60,508 nt of DNA from assembly GCA_000720805.1 (NCBI GenBank), contig JODI01000050.1, positions 1 to 60,508 on the forward strand. Direction: 5' to 3'. Below, one piece after another: positions 60,019 to 60,508 of this stretch. This stretch comes from Streptomyces violaceoruber. GTDB lineage: Bacteria > Actinomycetota > Actinomycetes > Streptomycetales > Streptomycetaceae. Position 1 is the first letter of the stretch. Every line of letters starts with the position of its first letter. The position numbers and the translations under genes were made by a program. The notes under the pieces are model-generated. The model made no database searches. It saw only the letters and a list, made by a program, of their open reading frames with translations, and was not told the origin of the DNA.

Positions 60019-60466
60019 ATGAGATTCCAGCTCACCGACGACCAGCGTGCGCTGCGGGACGGCGTACGACAGCTCCTGACCCGCCGGTTCGACGGCGAGG
60101 CGCTCCGGGCGGCGGTGGCGGCAGCCGGGCCGGGCGGTGCCGCCCTGGACCGGGCGCTGTGGCGCGAGCTCGGCGCGGCGGGGTTCTTCGCGCTGCGGCT
60201 GCCGGAGGACGCGGGCGGGGTCGGACTCGGGCTGCCCGAAGCGGCGTTGGTGTTCGAGGAGGCGGGGCGGGCGCTGTTGCCGGGGCCACTGATCGCCACG
60301 CATCTCGCGGCGGGGGTGGTGCCGGGTGCGGCCACCGGGGAGGTGGTCGTGGCGGCCGTCGACGGGGGGTTGGTGGAGTGGTGGGCGCAGGCGGATGTCG
60401 TACGCGGGGAACCCGCTGAGGGGGGCGTGCGGGAGGGGGGCGCGCCGGAAGGGGTTGTGCCGGAGG
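60019..60466 (+). CDS. Acyl-CoA dehydrogenase, N-terminal part (contig end)
   Basis: The first 149 residues of a second acyl-CoA dehydrogenase: MRFQLTDDQRALRDGVRQLLTRRF, ALWRELGAAGFFALRLPEDAGGVGLGLPEAALVFEEAGRALLPGPL. ATG 60019 matches the usual family start; a GTG at 60007 overlapping the previous stop would add four residues. It is probably the small partner of a heteromeric dehydrogenase with the gene before it. The frame stays open through the following adapter, so any protein called across 60467-60508 has an artificial tail (VSYTHLTLPTNRE). Confidence 0.88.
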
Positions 60467-60508
60467 CTGTCTCTTATACACATCTGACGCTGCCGACGAA
60501 TAGAGAGG
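60467..60508. other. Illumina Nextera adapter read-through, not genomic
   Basis: CTGTCTCTTATACACATCT (60467-60485) is the Nextera mosaic end, followed by GACGCTGCCGACGA (60486-60499), the complement of the read-1 adapter. ATAGAGAG (60500-60507) matches an i5 index complement. The translations MYKRQ and MCIRDS on the minus strand and SYTHLTLPT on the plus strand are familiar adapter artefacts. The biological sequence ends at about 60466. Confidence 0.98.

Noticed and set aside
60032..60483. Minus-strand proteins starting MYKRQ and MCIRDS at the right end
   Set aside because: Their starts are translated adapter sequence, and the rest is antisense to an acyl-CoA dehydrogenase.

Overview
The window is a high-GC chromosomal segment of a Streptomyces. 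The evidence is the strong G/C bias at third codon positions, a complete conservon (four cvn-type genes plus two cytochromes P450), a FemX-like ligase, a SARP regulator, DmdR1, and an SCO4402-family protein. From memory, the backbone order serC ... pdxH, citA ... SIS protein, dmdR1 ... SCO4402-family, purU ... sigma, STAS resembles the S. coelicolor SCO4366-SCO4412 neighbourhood; I could not align it. The last 42 bases are not biological: they are an Illumina Nextera adapter read-through plus part of an index, so the contig ends at about 60466.

Layout. 0-5 kb: the 3' end of an unknown gene, a frameshifted beta-propeller (TolB/PD40-like) pseudogene, a trypsin-like protease, a divergent TetR / zinc alcohol dehydrogenase pair sharing two matching operators, then serC. 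5-11.4 kb (minus strand): a conservon operon of histidine-kinase-like CvnA with an 11-residue coiled-coil repeat, roadblock CvnB, DUF742 CvnC, GTPase CvnD, a CYP157-type P450 without the ExxR motif and a canonical CYP154-type P450. 11.7-20.3 kb: an FAD/Fe-S lactate or glycolate dehydrogenase-like protein carrying an in-frame palindromic repeat, FemX, an EamA exporter, and an MMPL exporter divergent from a SARP.

20.5-30.7 kb is one translationally coupled catabolic operon: TIGR03084, AtuA-like DUF1446, acyl-CoA carboxylase beta and biotinylated alpha subunits, acyl-CoA dehydrogenase, acyl-CoA ligase, enoyl-CoA hydratase and TetR. It fits activation, dehydrogenation, carboxylation and hydration of a branched or isoprenoid acyl-CoA. 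30.7-32.7 kb holds pdxH and citA, divergent around a palindromic site.

32.75-37.4 kb is an accessory island. It contains an IscB-type RNA-guided nuclease with all catalytic residues, preceded by a densely structured leader that I interpret as its omega (HEARO) RNA, then an IS5-like transposase remnant, an MFS transporter lacking its first helix, and a frameshifted unknown gene. 37.5-45.4 kb: PAS protein, SIS protein, dmdR1 (with a long antiparallel frame as in dmdR1/adm), an alpha/beta-hydrolase whose nucleophile is Ala, an ABC exporter and a prim-pol domain protein.

45.8-57.5 kb: a helix-turn-helix/TPR regulator, a low-complexity membrane protein with TQ motifs, a solute-binding lipoprotein, the SCO4402-family protein, purU, and a signalling set: ECF sigma factor with a zinc-finger/mycothiol-type anti-sigma factor, a STAS antagonist and an EF-hand protein. 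56-60.5 kb: an acyl-CoA ligase divergent from an amidohydrolase and two acyl-CoA dehydrogenases, with two near-identical operators in the shared intergenic region. I saw no tRNA, rRNA or CRISPR array.
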